From CBDCMJ01 sp965218875 (GTDB lineage Bacteria; Chloroflexota; Dehalococcoidia; Lucifugimonadales; UBA3495): a stretch of 64,000 nt of DNA. The position numbers and the translations under genes were made by a program. Positions within the stretch are counted from its first letter, which is position 1; each line of letters starts with the position of its first letter. The notes beneath the pieces are model-generated. The model searched no databases, was not told where the DNA came from, and saw nothing but the letters and a program-made list of their open reading frames with translations. Positions 42,539 through 52,436 of the stretch are shown one piece after another. Location of the stretch: contig OZ244707.1 of assembly GCA_965218875.1 (NCBI GenBank), forward strand, positions 2,542,001 to 2,606,000, written 5' to 3'.

Positions 42539-43021
42539 ATGGTTCTCACATGCTGGATTGTACCCTCGGCTTTGGTCCTGCTATTCACCTGCGGCAACGT
42601 AGATATATCGATTTCCCGCGACGGGGACGACACACCGGCGGTGAAAATAAAGGATGTCAGGTTCGAGGTTGAGGTCGCCGATACCCCATTGCTCCGGCAG
42701 AGGGGATTGACCGGCCGGACGTATTTACCAGAGCGCAGGGGGATGCTCTTTATTCCCGACGAGCTGGACGCAGGTCCTTTCTGGATGAAGGGAATGCTGT
42801 TTCCGCTTGATTTCATTTGGGTCGGCAGTGACTGCCGTGTGGCGGACGTCAACGCGTATGCCGATGTCCCCGGTCCCGGGACGCCGGACGACAGGATACG
42901 CAGGTACAATTCCTACCCAGGAGCCGTCTATACCCTTGAGGTCAACGCCGGGGAAGCCGATCGATTTCGAATTAGGGTAGGCGACAAAGTGAAGTTCGAA
43001 AACATCGACGCTCGCTGCTGA
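42539..43021 (+). CDS. DUF192-family exported protein
   Basis: This 160-residue protein has an N-terminal hydrophobic segment ending LLFTCGN, a likely lipoprotein signal. A DUF192 domain follows: EVEVADTPLLRQRGLTGRTYLP, RRGMLFIPDE, FWMKGMLFPLDFIWVGSD, YTLEVNAGEADRFRIRVGDKV. The family's role is unknown; it is common and small, and structures show a compact beta fold. The gene is transcribed alone, convergent with an LRR remnant. Confidence 0.88.
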   Translation: MVLTCWIVPSALVLLFTCGNVDISISRDGDDTPAVKIKDVRFEVEVADTPLLRQRGLTGRTYLPERRGMLFIPDELDAGPFWMKGMLFPLDFIWVGSDCRVADVNAYADVPGPGTPDDRIRRYNSYPGAVYTLEVNAGEADRFRIRVGDKVKFENIDARC

Positions 43022-43119
43022 CGCGGGAATCGTCTATGGTTGCCCGCAACTCTCGACTGTCGCCGGTTGCCCTGCCGCCGCCTGCTCCTACTGGCAATGG
43101 CTGTGCTGTGGACTGTATG

Positions 43120-43416
43120 CAACAAACTGAACATAGATTCCAAGCTCGAAAGATTCCCGAGCTCCGAAGGAATCGAGCCACTCGGTCGATTGGCCGCCAG
43201 TCTATGGATGGCAAGCTCGGACAGTCTGCCCAGCCCCGGGGGTATCTCCACGCTCAGCTGATTTTCTATGAGCTCAAGGCTATTCATCCGCCCATTGTCG
43301 TCGGTGGTTACACCGTGCCATTCGCCAAGCGGCCGGTCGCTCAACTAGTTGATGTTGTTCTTCCAGTTGGGTCCGTCCGTCGCAAGATATAAAGCGACAA
43401 GCGCAGCCGTGTCCGG
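43120..43416 (-). pseudogene. LRR gene remnant in the same frame as the giant gene
   Basis: Directly after the stop of the 2,500-residue gene, the same frame continues with another LRR module: DTAALVALYLATDGPNWKNNIN, a TAG where the family has Trp, then LSDRPLGEWHGVTTDDNGR and two degenerate repeats ending GNLSSLESM. This is the decayed former 3' end of the giant gene. Two nonsense codons (43417-43419 and about 43346) separate it. Confidence 0.85.
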
Positions 43417-46400
43417 CTATGGGAGGGCCGTACCCACCTCAGGAGTTGTCGGACAGTTGTAGCCTCCCCGGTATTCGATACTCCGAAGCCACTCGTGGAA
43501 CGCGGCGTCGGGGGGTGGGCAAAGTCCCGGGTTATCCTGGAAATAGAGGACCCTTAGCGCCGCAAGGTCTGTCAGACCCCGCGGCAACTCTCCCAGCAGT
43601 TGGTTGCGGTCGAGACTTAGGAACCACAGGCTGGCGAGGTTCCCCAGTTCCGATGGTATGGGCCCGGTCAGTTTGTTGCCGCCGAGTTCTAAGTACCGCA
43701 GTCTGGCGAGGTTGGCCAGCTGAGGAGGTATCGGCCCGGTCAGTTGGTTTTCGCCGAGACTTAGGTGCCGCAAGCTGGAGAGGTTTGCCAGCTGAGGAGG
43801 TATCGCCCCGGTCAGTTGGTTGGAAAAGAGGCCTAGGCTCCGCAGTCTGGCGAGGTTGGCCAGCTGAGGAGGTATCGGCCCGGTCAGCTGGTTGCCGCCG
43901 AGATCTAGGCTCTGGAGATTGGCGAGATTGGCGAGTTGAGGCGGTATAGGCCCGGTCAGCTGGTTGCCGCCGAGATCTAGGCTCTGGAGATTGGCGAGAT
44001 TGGCGAGTCGAGGCGGTATCGGCCCGGTCAAGTCGTTGCGAGAGAGGTTTAGACTCAGTAGGCTGGCAAGGTCGGAGAGTTGGGCGGGGATGGAGCCTGT
44101 CAGTCGGTTATACTCGATCTCCAATTGAGTCACGCGGCCGTAGCCATCGGCGGTTACGCCGTACCATTCGGGGAGAGGCCTGTCGCTCAACCAGTTGGTG
44201 TTGTCGCGCCAGTTGGGCCCGTCAGTGGCGTTGTAGAGCGCCGCCAGTATGTCCCTGTCTGGGTTTGTAAGGGTCGTACCCACCGCAGGTGTTGTCGGGC
44301 AGGTATAGCCTTCCAGGTAGTCGAGATCGTGAAGCCAGGCATTAAACGCGGCGGCAGGAGGAGCGCAAAGTCCCGCGTTATCCTGGAAATGAAGGAGCCT
44401 CAGCGCGGCAAGGTCTGTCAGGCCCCACGGCAACTCTCCCATCAGTTGGTTGCCGTCGAGAAACAAGCTGCCGAGATTGGACAAGTAGACGAGTTGCGGG
44501 GGAACAGCCCCCGTAAGTTGATTGCCGCTGAGCCGCAGATACTGCAGGCTGGCGAGATTGCCGAGCTGAGGAGGTATAGGCCCGCTCAGTTGGTTGTCAT
44601 GGAGAAGCACGGTTTGGAGGTTCGCCAGGTTTCCAAGCTCGGGAGGGATGAGCCCCTTCAGTCGGTTGTCGCTAAGCGCCAGATACCCTAGGTTACCGAG
44701 GTCTCCAAGGTTTGGGGGGATGGGCCCGGTAAGTTGGTTGCCATCGAGAAGCAGGGTTTGGAGGTTGGCCAAGTTTCCCAGCTCCGGAGGGACGGCCCCG
44801 GTAAGTTGATTGTCGCTGAGCGCCAGATAGTCCAGGTTGGCGAGATTGTCGAGCTGAGGAGGTATGGCTCCGTTCAGCCGGTTGCCATCGAGAAGCAGGG
44901 TTTGGAGGTTCGCCAAGTTTCCAAGCTCCGGAGGGACGGCCCCGGTAAGTTGATTGTCGCTGAGCGCCAGATAGTCCAGGCTGGCGAGATTGCCGAGGTG
45001 AGGAGGTATGGACCCCTTCAGGAGATTGTCGCCGAGAACCAGGATTCGGAGGTTGGCGAGGTTTCCAAGCTCCGGAGATACGGTCCCCATCACACGGTTG
45101 GAGGGGAGCGACAACTCCAACAAGTTGGTGAGGCTTCCAAGCTCAGCAGGGATGGGTCCAGTCAGCCGGTTGCCGCCAAGGGCTAGATACTGCAACCTGT
45201 GGAGGTTGCCCAGTTCCGGTGGTATGGGCCCGGTCAGCTGGTTGTCGTTGAGGTTCAGGCTATCGAGGTTGGCGAGGTTTCCAAGCTGGGGAGGAACAAG
45301 TCCGGTCAGTTGGTTGCCGCCAAGACCTAGGGACTCCAGATTGGAAAGATGGCCGAGTTGGGATGGGATCGGCCCGGCCAGTTGGTTGTCGTAGAGAGAC
45401 AGGCCCCGGAGACTAGTGAGGTTCCCAAGCTCAGGAGGGATGTGCCCGGCCAGTTGGTTGTCGCCGAGCTGCAGCATCTCCAGGGTGGCGAGGTTTCCCA
45501 GGTCAGGAGGGATGTGCCCCGTCAACTGGTTGCTTGGGAGCTCCAATGAGTAAACGCGGCTGTCGACCTCGGTAATAACACCGTACCATTCGCTAAGGGG
45601 CCTGTCGCTCAGCCAGTTGGTGTTGTTCAACCAGTTGGGCCCGTCCGTTGCGTGATAGAGAGCGACCAGCGCCGGGCTGTCGGGGTGTACGTGGGGCGTA
45701 CTCGCTGAAAGCGTTGTCGGGCAGCCGGAGCCCTCCAGGTAGTTGATATCCCGGAGCCAGGCCTGGAACGCGGCGTCGGGCGGCGCGCAGAGCCCCGGGT
45801 TGTTCCGGAAGTTGAAAGTCCTCAACGCCGGAAGGTATGTCAGGCTCGACGGAAGTTCTCCCGTCAATTGGTTGGAGTGGAGCAACAGGGACTGTAGATC
45901 GATGAGGTTGGCGAGTTGGGGAGGGACCAGGCCGGCCAGTTGGTTGTCGTAGAGCCATAGACTCTCGAGACCCGCAAGGTTTGCCAACTGAGGAGGAATG
46001 GGTCCGGTTAGCCGGTTCTTGCCAAGACCCAGAAACTTCAGGTTAACGAGGTTGCCCAGTTGAGGAGGAACCGGGCCCGTCAACCGGTTGCCGCGAAGGT
46101 CTAGGCTCCGCAGGTGGGCCAGGTTGGCCAGTTGGGCGGGGATGGGCCCCGCTAGCCGGTTGAACTCGAGCTCCAACAGGGTAACGCGGCCATCGCTATC
46201 GGTGGCGACGCCGTACCATTCGCTGACCGGTCTTTCGCTCAACCAGTTGGTCTTGTTCCTCCAGCTGGGCCCCCCCGTGGCGTTGTAGAGCGCCACGAGT
46301 ACGGTCCTATCCGAGCTACCGGCCGAGGCGCTCGGGGCAGATGTCAGGCAGTCGCCTTCCAGCCATAGACCCCCCCACCGTCGTTGGAACGTCGCGTCAT

Positions 46401-49400
46401 CCGGCGGGCAGAGCCCCTCATTATCAGTGAAACGGGCGTACCTCAACGCGTCGAGGGTTACCAGGCTCGATGGAACCTCACCCGTTAATTGGTTGTCCCG
46501 GAGGTCGAGATGCTGCAAGACGGCGAGGTTGGCGAGTTCCGGAGGGACCCCCCCGATCAGTCGGTTGCCGCTCAGGTCCAGATGCTGCAAGGCGGTGAGA
46601 TCGCCGAGTTCCGGAGGGATCTCCCCGATCAGTTGGTTGTCGCTGAGGTTCAGATGCCGCAAGTTGGTCAGGTTGCTGAATTGCGAGGGAACAGGTCCAG
46701 TCAGCCAGTTGCCGGTGAGCCGCAAACGCTCGAGGCCAACCAGGCTGCCGAGCTGGGGAGGAATGGAGCCGGTCAACTCGTTATGTTCGAGATGCAGGTG
46801 TTGCAAGTTGGATAGGTCGGTAAGCTGGGCCGGAATAGGCCCCGTCAGTTGGTTGTAGTACATCCCCAATCGACTAACGCGACCGTCGTCATCCGTAACA
46901 ACGCCATACCATTCAACTAGGGGGCGGTCGCTCAACCAGTTGCTGTTGTTCCGCCAGTTCGGCCCGTTGGTGGCGTTGTAGAACGCGACAAGCGCCGCCC
47001 TGTCCGAGCTTCCGGAGGGCGGGGAGGGCATCCAGCAGTCGGGCAAGCCCTGGTCCTCCAGGATACTCCCGTCACGCAAGCGCATTTCAGCAGTGGTGCA
47101 GCCCAGCAGCAAGGCCAGGTTCTTCCGGTACTGCTCCGGCTCCAGGAGCCTGTGCCCGGCTTCCGAGGCGCTCCAGGGGGCTTCCTCCATGTAGTACTCA
47201 GCGAAGGCCCTGACCTCCGGCCTGGCAAGGCTGGACTTGTTGACGTAGATGTAGACCGGCCTAATGAGCATTTCCCCGGGGGAAGGGCCTACACAAGTCT
47301 CGCCGGTGTCAATGGCGAGGACCCTGCCCCCCTCGCCATGCTCAAGGTAGTGGGCGTAATCGGCATAGCCCAGGGCTCCGGGGTCCCGCTGGATGCCGGT
47401 GATCAAGGCCGAAGCGTCGCCGGGAAGTGTGTACCCGTCGGGATGCAGCTCTCCGGATTCCCCGAACAGCAGGCGGGTGAAAGCCGTGGACACGAGGTTA
47501 TCAACTGGGCCGTACCTGGAGACCGGCCGGTCGGGCCAGCTCGGATCGAGATCGTCCCAGCTGTCGACGACGCTGCCGGGCTCCCAGGCTGCCCTGAGCT
47601 GTTTCATGGTTATACACTGTGCGAAGTCGTTCTCTTGGTGGGCCATGACGGCGATTTGGCGAGCAGCGACGGGCAGCTCCAGGTATTGGACGCCGTTCCG
47701 GGCAGCCGTTGCCGCCTCCTCATCATTGATGCGCCTCGAGACGTGGGCAATGTCGCTGTTCCCGGTCACGAACCCGGCAAAGGCCACCCGCGGGTAACCT
47801 GCCCCGGCGGCATCGACATCGATCTCTACGTCCTGGTGCATGCTCGCGAAGCGCCATGCGACCCTCCCGGCGAGGGGCGCGACGACATTGGACGCGTGGA
47901 CCTCGATGCGCCCCCGGAGCCTCAGAGGAGCCGGGGGCGGTGTCACCTCGAGCGGCAACATCGGGAGTTTCGGCAGCTTCAGCACGGGGCCCGGGCCGTC
48001 TTGCTTAGTGGCGGGAGGCGGCGCACCTGCAGATTCCGGAGTTGGAAACCCCTTGCCCCAGCAGACGGGGGAACCGTCGGCGCGAAGAGCGCAACTGTGC
48101 AGGCCGCCGCTGCTGATGGAAACGAACTGCTCGCCCGCCGGGGGGGCCGATTGGCCGAAGCCTATCTGGCCGATGACGTTACCTCGTTCGCCAAGCCGGG
48201 CCCCCCAGCATACGGGAGCTCCGTCTTGACGCAGGGCGCAGGTGTGATAGGCCCCGCTGCTGACGGCGATAAATCGCTCTCCCTCCGGTGGGAAGGCTTG
48301 GCCGAACGCGTACCTGTCATCAGGCTGTCCCCAGCATACGGGTGTGCCGTCTCGTCGGAGGGCGCAGGTGTGCTTGGAGCCGGCGCTGATGGCCGCGAAT
48401 CGTTCACCCTCCGGCGGGGTGGCCTCCGCTCGTTCATTCCTTGCCCAGCAGACCGGAGAACCGTCCTCGCGCAGGGCGCAGACGTGGAAGGAGCCACTGT
48501 CGACCGCAACAAATCTGTTGCCTGGCGAGGATAGTGGGCTAACATATCCGTCACTCGGCTTTCCGACCCAACCCCAACACTCCACGGACCCATCCCAACG
48601 CAAGCCGCAGGTAGTGTCGCTTCCACTTGCGATTTGGGCGAATGCCTCCCGCCGCGGCGGGAATGCTTCGGCGTTGCGATTCTGGCCCCAGCAGACCGCG
48701 GCGCTATCGGCTTGCCGCAGCCCACACGAGTGCGACGAACCCGTGCTGATGGAGGTAAACCGCTCACCTTCAGGGGGCCACTCCCGGCCGTGGTCGGCCC
48801 AAGGGCCTTCGGGCTCCCAATCCCCCCAACATAGCGTCGAGCCATCGGCGCGAAGGCCGCAGCTGTAGCCCCAGCCCGTGTCTATGGATACGAAGCTCTC
48901 TTCGACGACGTCTTCGTACTCAACGCGTTGCGGCTCCGGAGTGTGGTAACCCTTGCCCCAGCAGTTGACAGTGCCGTCGAGACGCAACCCACAGGTGGAA
49001 AAGGGGCCGGCGCTGATGGCCTTGAAGAGCTCCCCCTCTGGCGGCGAAGCCTGTCCGTGCCATCGCCCGCGCGGCGGCTCTACGTTGAGGCCCCAGCAAA
49101 CGGCTACCCCATCCTTCTTCAGGGCGCAGGTGTGCGCAAAGCCGCTGCTGATCTGGACGAACTGCTCGCCTTTGGGTGGCGACGCCCGGCCACTGCCTGC
49201 CAAAGGTCCTGCGCCACTCCAGCATACCGGTGTGCCATCCGTCGTAAGAGCGCACGCGTGGGACCGGCCAGTGCCGATGGCTTTGAAGGTCTTGCCTTCC
49301 GGCGTGGGATCAGGGCCCCACAGGCTGAACCCTCGGCATAGCGGACTGCCGTCTTCGAGTATCCCGCAGGCGTGGGCGGAGCCGCCGCTGACCGAGGTGA

Positions 49401-50931
49401 ACCGCATACCCTGTGGCAGCAGCCAATCGTAGCCCTGTCCGCCGTAACCCCAGCAGACGACATGCCCGTCGGCACGGAGAGCGCAGGTAACCCAGTTCCC
49501 GCTGCTAACGAAGGTGAAAGGCCCGCCGTCCTCCGGAGGGGATGCCTGCCCATAATCGTCTGCGCCCCAGCAGACCACGGATCCGTCCTGCCGCACGCCG
49601 CAGGTGTGCTCATAGCCGGCGCTCACCGACAGGAACCTGTCGCCAACTGGAGGTGTGGCGCGGCCGTCGTCGTTGTTTCCCCAGCAGTGGGCTACACCTT
49701 CGTCGTCAAGGCCGCAGGCGTGCACGTCGCCGGAGTTGACGGAGACCAGAAGTACCTTAGGAAGAGCAAGCCTACCTGGCTCCGGCTCGACGAACCTCTC
49801 GCCGCCGGGCGGGGAAGCCTGCCCGCGCTCGTCCTCTCCCCAGCACACGATCGCCCCATCGCCTTTACGTATGGCGCAGGCGTGTTCCGCTCCAACGCTG
49901 ATGGCGGTGAACCTCTGGCTTATTGGGTGTTGGCGAGGAATGGCCCCCCAGCAGGATGGCGCACCATCCTCCCGTAGGCCGCACCCTTGGGTTCCCGCGA
50001 CGCTGATCATGGTCAATCGGCCGACTTCCCACGTGGGGTATTGCCCTTCGAAAAAAATGCCCGACCACTCACCCCAGCATTCTGTGGAGCCACTCTCAGA
50101 TACAGCGCAGGTATATCCGTCGGCGGCATCGAGGGAGACGAACCGGCCCTCAGGCGTCTCTTGCCATCCGCCGAGGTCATGGGAGTAAGGCTCCGGGCCC
50201 CAACAGACCGGCGTGCCGTCCTCTCGCAGCCCGCACGTATGCCCGCTCCCGCTGGCGATGGCCTTCAGTAGCTCGTCATCGGGAGGAGACGACTGACCGT
50301 TCTCGTCATTGCCCCAGCAGACGGGAGCGCCGTCCTTCCCCAGGCCACAGGTATGGGCTCCTCCGGCGCTGACAATCTCGAACTTCCCCCCTGGCGGGGG
50401 CGATGCCCGCCCGTCTCCATCGTCGCCCCAGCATACCGCCGAGCCATCCGCTCTCAAGCCACAGGTGTGGTAATCGCCGCTGCTGATGGCAGCGAACCGC
50501 TCATCCTGAGGCGGTGATGCTTGGCCATGGCTATTTTCGCCCCAGCACACTGGGGTCCCGTCTTCTTGTAATGCGCAGGTATGGCTTGCGCCGCTGCTGA
50601 GGGGTTCGTAGCGCACTTCGGCTATCGGGCCTGGGGTCGGCAGGGGACTAGGAAATAGTTCAGGCCTCGGTTCTATGGTCGGGGCGGGCGTCGCGTCCGG
50701 AGATAGCGTTTCCGTCACAGCTGGCGCGACCGCGGGAGTGACTTGAGGAGTGGTGGTCACGGGCTGTGGAGTGTCGCCGCGGCAGGCGGACAATAAGAGC
50801 GAGAAGAAGAGGCAGAGGAAACCAACCCACCCCAAGCGGCGGGTCCACGCTCGCAAGACGCCGGATGATCGAATCGCCTGCAATGGCGGGCAACGTCCTG
50901 GCCCAGTCTGAGGCCCCGTCCAGGCTGCCAT
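43417..50931 (-). CDS. Giant lipoprotein: 21 RCC1 repeats + PstS-like binding domain + plant-type LRRs
   Basis: This protein of about 2,504 residues starts with a signal peptide and lipobox (FLCLFFSLLLSAC) and a Thr/Pro linker. Residues about 90-1000 hold 21 RCC1-type repeats, each with HTCALREDGTPVCWG-like sequence and a Cys-x9-Cys pair, predicting disulfide-stabilised propellers outside the cell. Residues about 1010-1310 resemble a phosphate-binding PstS/PBP_like domain (EVHASNVVAPLAGRVAWRF, NSDIAHVSRRI, GALGYADYAHYL). The remaining 1,190 residues are four plant-type LRR modules, each opening with ALVALYNATDGPNW...LSDRPL-EWYGV. Function unknown; adhesion or nutrient or prey sensing is possible. 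The start is uncertain: a TTG at 50976 and nearby later starts also fit. Confidence 0.82.
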   Translation of the reverse strand: MAAWTGPQTGPGRCPPLQAIRSSGVLRAWTRRLGWVGFLCLFFSLLLSACRGDTPQPVTTTPQVTPAVAPAVTETLSPDATPAPTIEPRPELFPSPLPTPGPIAEVRYEPLSSGASHTCALQEDGTPVCWGENSHGQASPPQDERFAAISSGDYHTCGLRADGSAVCWGDDGDGRASPPPGGKFEIVSAGGAHTCGLGKDGAPVCWGNDENGQSSPPDDELLKAIASGSGHTCGLREDGTPVCWGPEPYSHDLGGWQETPEGRFVSLDAADGYTCAVSESGSTECWGEWSGIFFEGQYPTWEVGRLTMISVAGTQGCGLREDGAPSCWGAIPRQHPISQRFTAISVGAEHACAIRKGDGAIVCWGEDERGQASPPGGERFVEPEPGRLALPKVLLVSVNSGDVHACGLDDEGVAHCWGNNDDGRATPPVGDRFLSVSAGYEHTCGVRQDGSVVCWGADDYGQASPPEDGGPFTFVSSGNWVTCALRADGHVVCWGYGGQGYDWLLPQGMRFTSVSGGSAHACGILEDGSPLCRGFSLWGPDPTPEGKTFKAIGTGRSHACALTTDGTPVCWSGAGPLAGSGRASPPKGEQFVQISSGFAHTCALKKDGVAVCWGLNVEPPRGRWHGQASPPEGELFKAISAGPFSTCGLRLDGTVNCWGKGYHTPEPQRVEYEDVVEESFVSIDTGWGYSCGLRADGSTLCWGDWEPEGPWADHGREWPPEGERFTSISTGSSHSCGLRQADSAAVCWGQNRNAEAFPPRREAFAQIASGSDTTCGLRWDGSVECWGWVGKPSDGYVSPLSSPGNRFVAVDSGSFHVCALREDGSPVCWARNERAEATPPEGERFAAISAGSKHTCALRRDGTPVCWGQPDDRYAFGQAFPPEGERFIAVSSGAYHTCALRQDGAPVCWGARLGERGNVIGQIGFGQSAPPAGEQFVSISSGGLHSCALRADGSPVCWGKGFPTPESAGAPPPATKQDGPGPVLKLPKLPMLPLEVTPPPAPLRLRGRIEVHASNVVAPLAGRVAWRFASMHQDVEIDVDAAGAGYPRVAFAGFVTGNSDIAHVSRRINDEEAATAARNGVQYLELPVAARQIAVMAHQENDFAQCITMKQLRAAWEPGSVVDSWDDLDPSWPDRPVSRYGPVDNLVSTAFTRLLFGESGELHPDGYTLPGDASALITGIQRDPGALGYADYAHYLEHGEGGRVLAIDTGETCVGPSPGEMLIRPVYIYVNKSSLARPEVRAFAEYYMEEAPWSASEAGHRLLEPEQYRKNLALLLGCTTAEMRLRDGSILEDQGLPDCWMPSPPSGSSDRAALVAFYNATNGPNWRNNSNWLSDRPLVEWYGVVTDDDGRVSRLGMYYNQLTGPIPAQLTDLSNLQHLHLEHNELTGSIPPQLGSLVGLERLRLTGNWLTGPVPSQFSNLTNLRHLNLSDNQLIGEIPPELGDLTALQHLDLSGNRLIGGVPPELANLAVLQHLDLRDNQLTGEVPSSLVTLDALRYARFTDNEGLCPPDDATFQRRWGGLWLEGDCLTSAPSASAGSSDRTVLVALYNATGGPSWRNKTNWLSERPVSEWYGVATDSDGRVTLLELEFNRLAGPIPAQLANLAHLRSLDLRGNRLTGPVPPQLGNLVNLKFLGLGKNRLTGPIPPQLANLAGLESLWLYDNQLAGLVPPQLANLIDLQSLLLHSNQLTGELPSSLTYLPALRTFNFRNNPGLCAPPDAAFQAWLRDINYLEGSGCPTTLSASTPHVHPDSPALVALYHATDGPNWLNNTNWLSDRPLSEWYGVITEVDSRVYSLELPSNQLTGHIPPDLGNLATLEMLQLGDNQLAGHIPPELGNLTSLRGLSLYDNQLAGPIPSQLGHLSNLESLGLGGNQLTGLVPPQLGNLANLDSLNLNDNQLTGPIPPELGNLHRLQYLALGGNRLTGPIPAELGSLTNLLELSLPSNRVMGTVSPELGNLANLRILVLGDNLLKGSIPPHLGNLASLDYLALSDNQLTGAVPPELGNLANLQTLLLDGNRLNGAIPPQLDNLANLDYLALSDNQLTGAVPPELGNLANLQTLLLDGNQLTGPIPPNLGDLGNLGYLALSDNRLKGLIPPELGNLANLQTVLLHDNQLSGPIPPQLGNLASLQYLRLSGNQLTGAVPPQLVYLSNLGSLFLDGNQLMGELPWGLTDLAALRLLHFQDNAGLCAPPAAAFNAWLHDLDYLEGYTCPTTPAVGTTLTNPDRDILAALYNATDGPNWRDNTNWLSDRPLPEWYGVTADGYGRVTQLEIEYNRLTGSIPAQLSDLASLLSLNLSRNDLTGPIPPRLANLANLQSLDLGGNQLTGPIPPQLANLANLQSLDLGGNQLTGPIPPQLANLARLRSLGLFSNQLTGAIPPQLANLSSLRHLSLGENQLTGPIPPQLANLARLRYLELGGNKLTGPIPSELGNLASLWFLSLDRNQLLGELPRGLTDLAALRVLYFQDNPGLCPPPDAAFHEWLRSIEYRGGYNCPTTPEVGTALP

Positions 50932-51004
50932 GTCTCCATGTGCCTGATGCCATGTTACAGCACCCTCGCTCTCCAATGCACAATGCAGGACGGGACAACA
51001 ACAG

Positions 51005-51260
51005 CCAAGCGCGGAATGTCAAGGGCGGCGACATCGTGGACCACCGCGGTGTTGTCGTCCAGCGATTAAGTCCTCCCTAATTGGCCAGCGAAAATGTCCC
51101 CATGATGGAGATGTTGACGTTGACGCAGAAAGAACAGGGAAGGCTTCAGGTTCTCAACAGCTTGCTGATGGAACAGATCACCACAGACCAGGCGGCCACA
51201 CTTATGGGAGTGAGCGCACGCCACGCCAGAAGGCTGCTGGCAGCATACAGGGAGGAGGGA
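51005..51260 (+). mobile_element. IS1202-like element fragment (5' end)
   Basis: The terminal sequence (TCAAGGGCGGCGACATCGTGG, then GATTAAGTCCTCCCTAATTGGCCAGCG) is followed by the first 60 residues of the transposase (MEMLTLTQKEQGRLQVLNSL, then MGVSARHARRLLAAYREEG) at 51102-51258. Homology then stops abruptly. The fragment is nearly identical to the 5' end of the 32.6-34.4 kb copy but on the other strand. Confidence 0.85.
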
Positions 51261-51737
51261 GTGGGAGCATTATCCCATGCGCTATCAAGCTGCATGACGC
51301 TGTCGTCGGCCTGGTTGCTCTGTTGTTCCCACATATAATCCCACACATGTGATGAGACGCTATAGGCCTGTTTGGGACTATCACGCGAGGAAGCGCCTTC
51401 GAACACTATGTCCGTATCAGCTATGGGATGTTCCTCTCAGTGCCTCTGAAGCACTCGAATTTGTAAATTAGGCAACTGCGACGGAACTCTACGTCACTCG
51501 TGGGAAGTCGACTTGGACCAACCCGAGATTCAATGGGCCTGAACAACTCCAGCCGCTCCATAACTGCCCCTCGCCGAAACAGCATGGCCTGGGCCCAGCC
51601 ACAGTTCGAGTCCTATAGGGTGGGCCTAAGTTGACGGTAGGCAGAACCATCTTCGAGATGAGGATGGGCCTGTAACCTTTAGGAAGGCCACTCGGGGTCC
51701 TTCAGAGTTACGTAGCGGGCCAAACGACGCCCCATAT
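51261..51737. other. Intergenic region with a dispersed repeat
   Basis: No credible gene is present. The segment 51618-51680 (GGTGGGCCTAAGTTGACGGTAGGC) is a diverged copy of 32514-32575. The remainder shows no recognisable structure. Confidence 0.45.
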
Positions 51738-51917
51738 TCACCGTGGACCGAGTGTAGCGACGCCGGCCTCCTTCAAGATGTCTGTGATGTTGTTTCGATG
51801 TAGGAGGTCAGCGTACTTGATGCCGAACAACATCAAGTAGGTCATTTTCTCTCCAGACGGAGCGCTATTGGCTAGTCTCCGCAGCTCCTGAGCTAACTCA
51901 TCATCACTCTTGGGCAT
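51738..51917 (-). CDS. Small HTH-like protein, 59 residues
   Basis: The frame encodes MPKSDDELAQELRRLANSAP, then SGEKMTYLMLFGIKYADLLH, then RNNITDILKEAGVATLGPR. It resembles a widespread family of short helix-turn-helix-like proteins with the pattern LFGIKYAD-L-----I---AG. GGAAG lies 8 bp before the ATG. It diverges from the restriction operon and may regulate it, which is an inference from position. The short length makes the call tentative, but the amphipathic helices and codon use look genuine. Confidence 0.6.
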   Translation of the reverse strand: MPKSDDELAQELRRLANSAPSGEKMTYLMLFGIKYADLLHRNNITDILKEAGVATLGPR

Positions 51918-52027
51918 AGTGCTTCTTCCAATGTCTTGGCGTCCCCTGAATTCGGCCTTGATGCTTCTTCGTCAAAGTCTAAAGCCATTGCAATCATATC
52001 ATGCAGTTGCGATAATCGAATAGGCAA

Positions 52028-52050
52028 GTCATTCCACTGTCCGGGATGAC
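52028..52050. promoter_or_regulatory. Candidate operator upstream of the restriction operon
   Basis: The imperfect palindrome GTCATTCCACTGTCCGGGATGAC (8-bp arms with one mismatch) lies 33 bp before the HTH gene. It could be its own binding site, as with control proteins of restriction systems. Confidence 0.35.
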
Positions 52051-52082
52051 TGTCTGGGACGTGAATCGCGAAGGAGAGGTCG

Positions 52083-52436
52083 ATGGCCAGATCAGCGCAT
52101 TTCGACGGCGGCGCCTTCTTCGCCGCTCTGGACGCAGAGAGGCAGGCCCGTCAATGCACCTGGAAGCAGGTGGCTGAGGAGTGCGGCATCAGCGCCTCCA
52201 CCTTGAGCCGCATGTCCCAGGGCAAGCATCCCGACGCGAACGGCCTCGCAGCGTTGGCGGCCTGGTCGGGGCTGGACTTAGACAGGTTCGTCAGGAGCGC
52301 CGCCGCCAAGGAAGGACCGGAACCCCTCGCGGTGATTTCGTCCTGCCTCCACTCGGACCCGCGCCTCAACGAAGAAGCGGCCGTAGCCCTTGACCAGATG
52401 GTGAAAGCAGCCTACAGGAGCATGACGAACCAGTGA
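52083..52436 (+). CDS. HTH (XRE-type) regulator of the type I restriction operon
   Basis: This 117-residue protein has a helix-turn-helix at about residues 18-60: RQCTWKQVAEECGISASTLSRMSQGKHPDANGLAALAAW. Its last 4 bases overlap the hsdM start (ATGA), so it is the first gene of the operon and probably controls it. Such small regulators often delay restriction until methylation is established. Confidence 0.85.
   Translation: MARSAHFDGGAFFAALDAERQARQCTWKQVAEECGISASTLSRMSQGKHPDANGLAALAAWSGLDLDRFVRSAAAKEGPEPLAVISSCLHSDPRLNEEAAVALDQMVKAAYRSMTNQ

Noticed and set aside
43419..49977. Many plus-strand frames across the giant LRR/RCC1 gene
   Set aside because: They mirror the repeat period of the minus-strand gene and carry repeat-derived low-complexity sequence; none has a domain.
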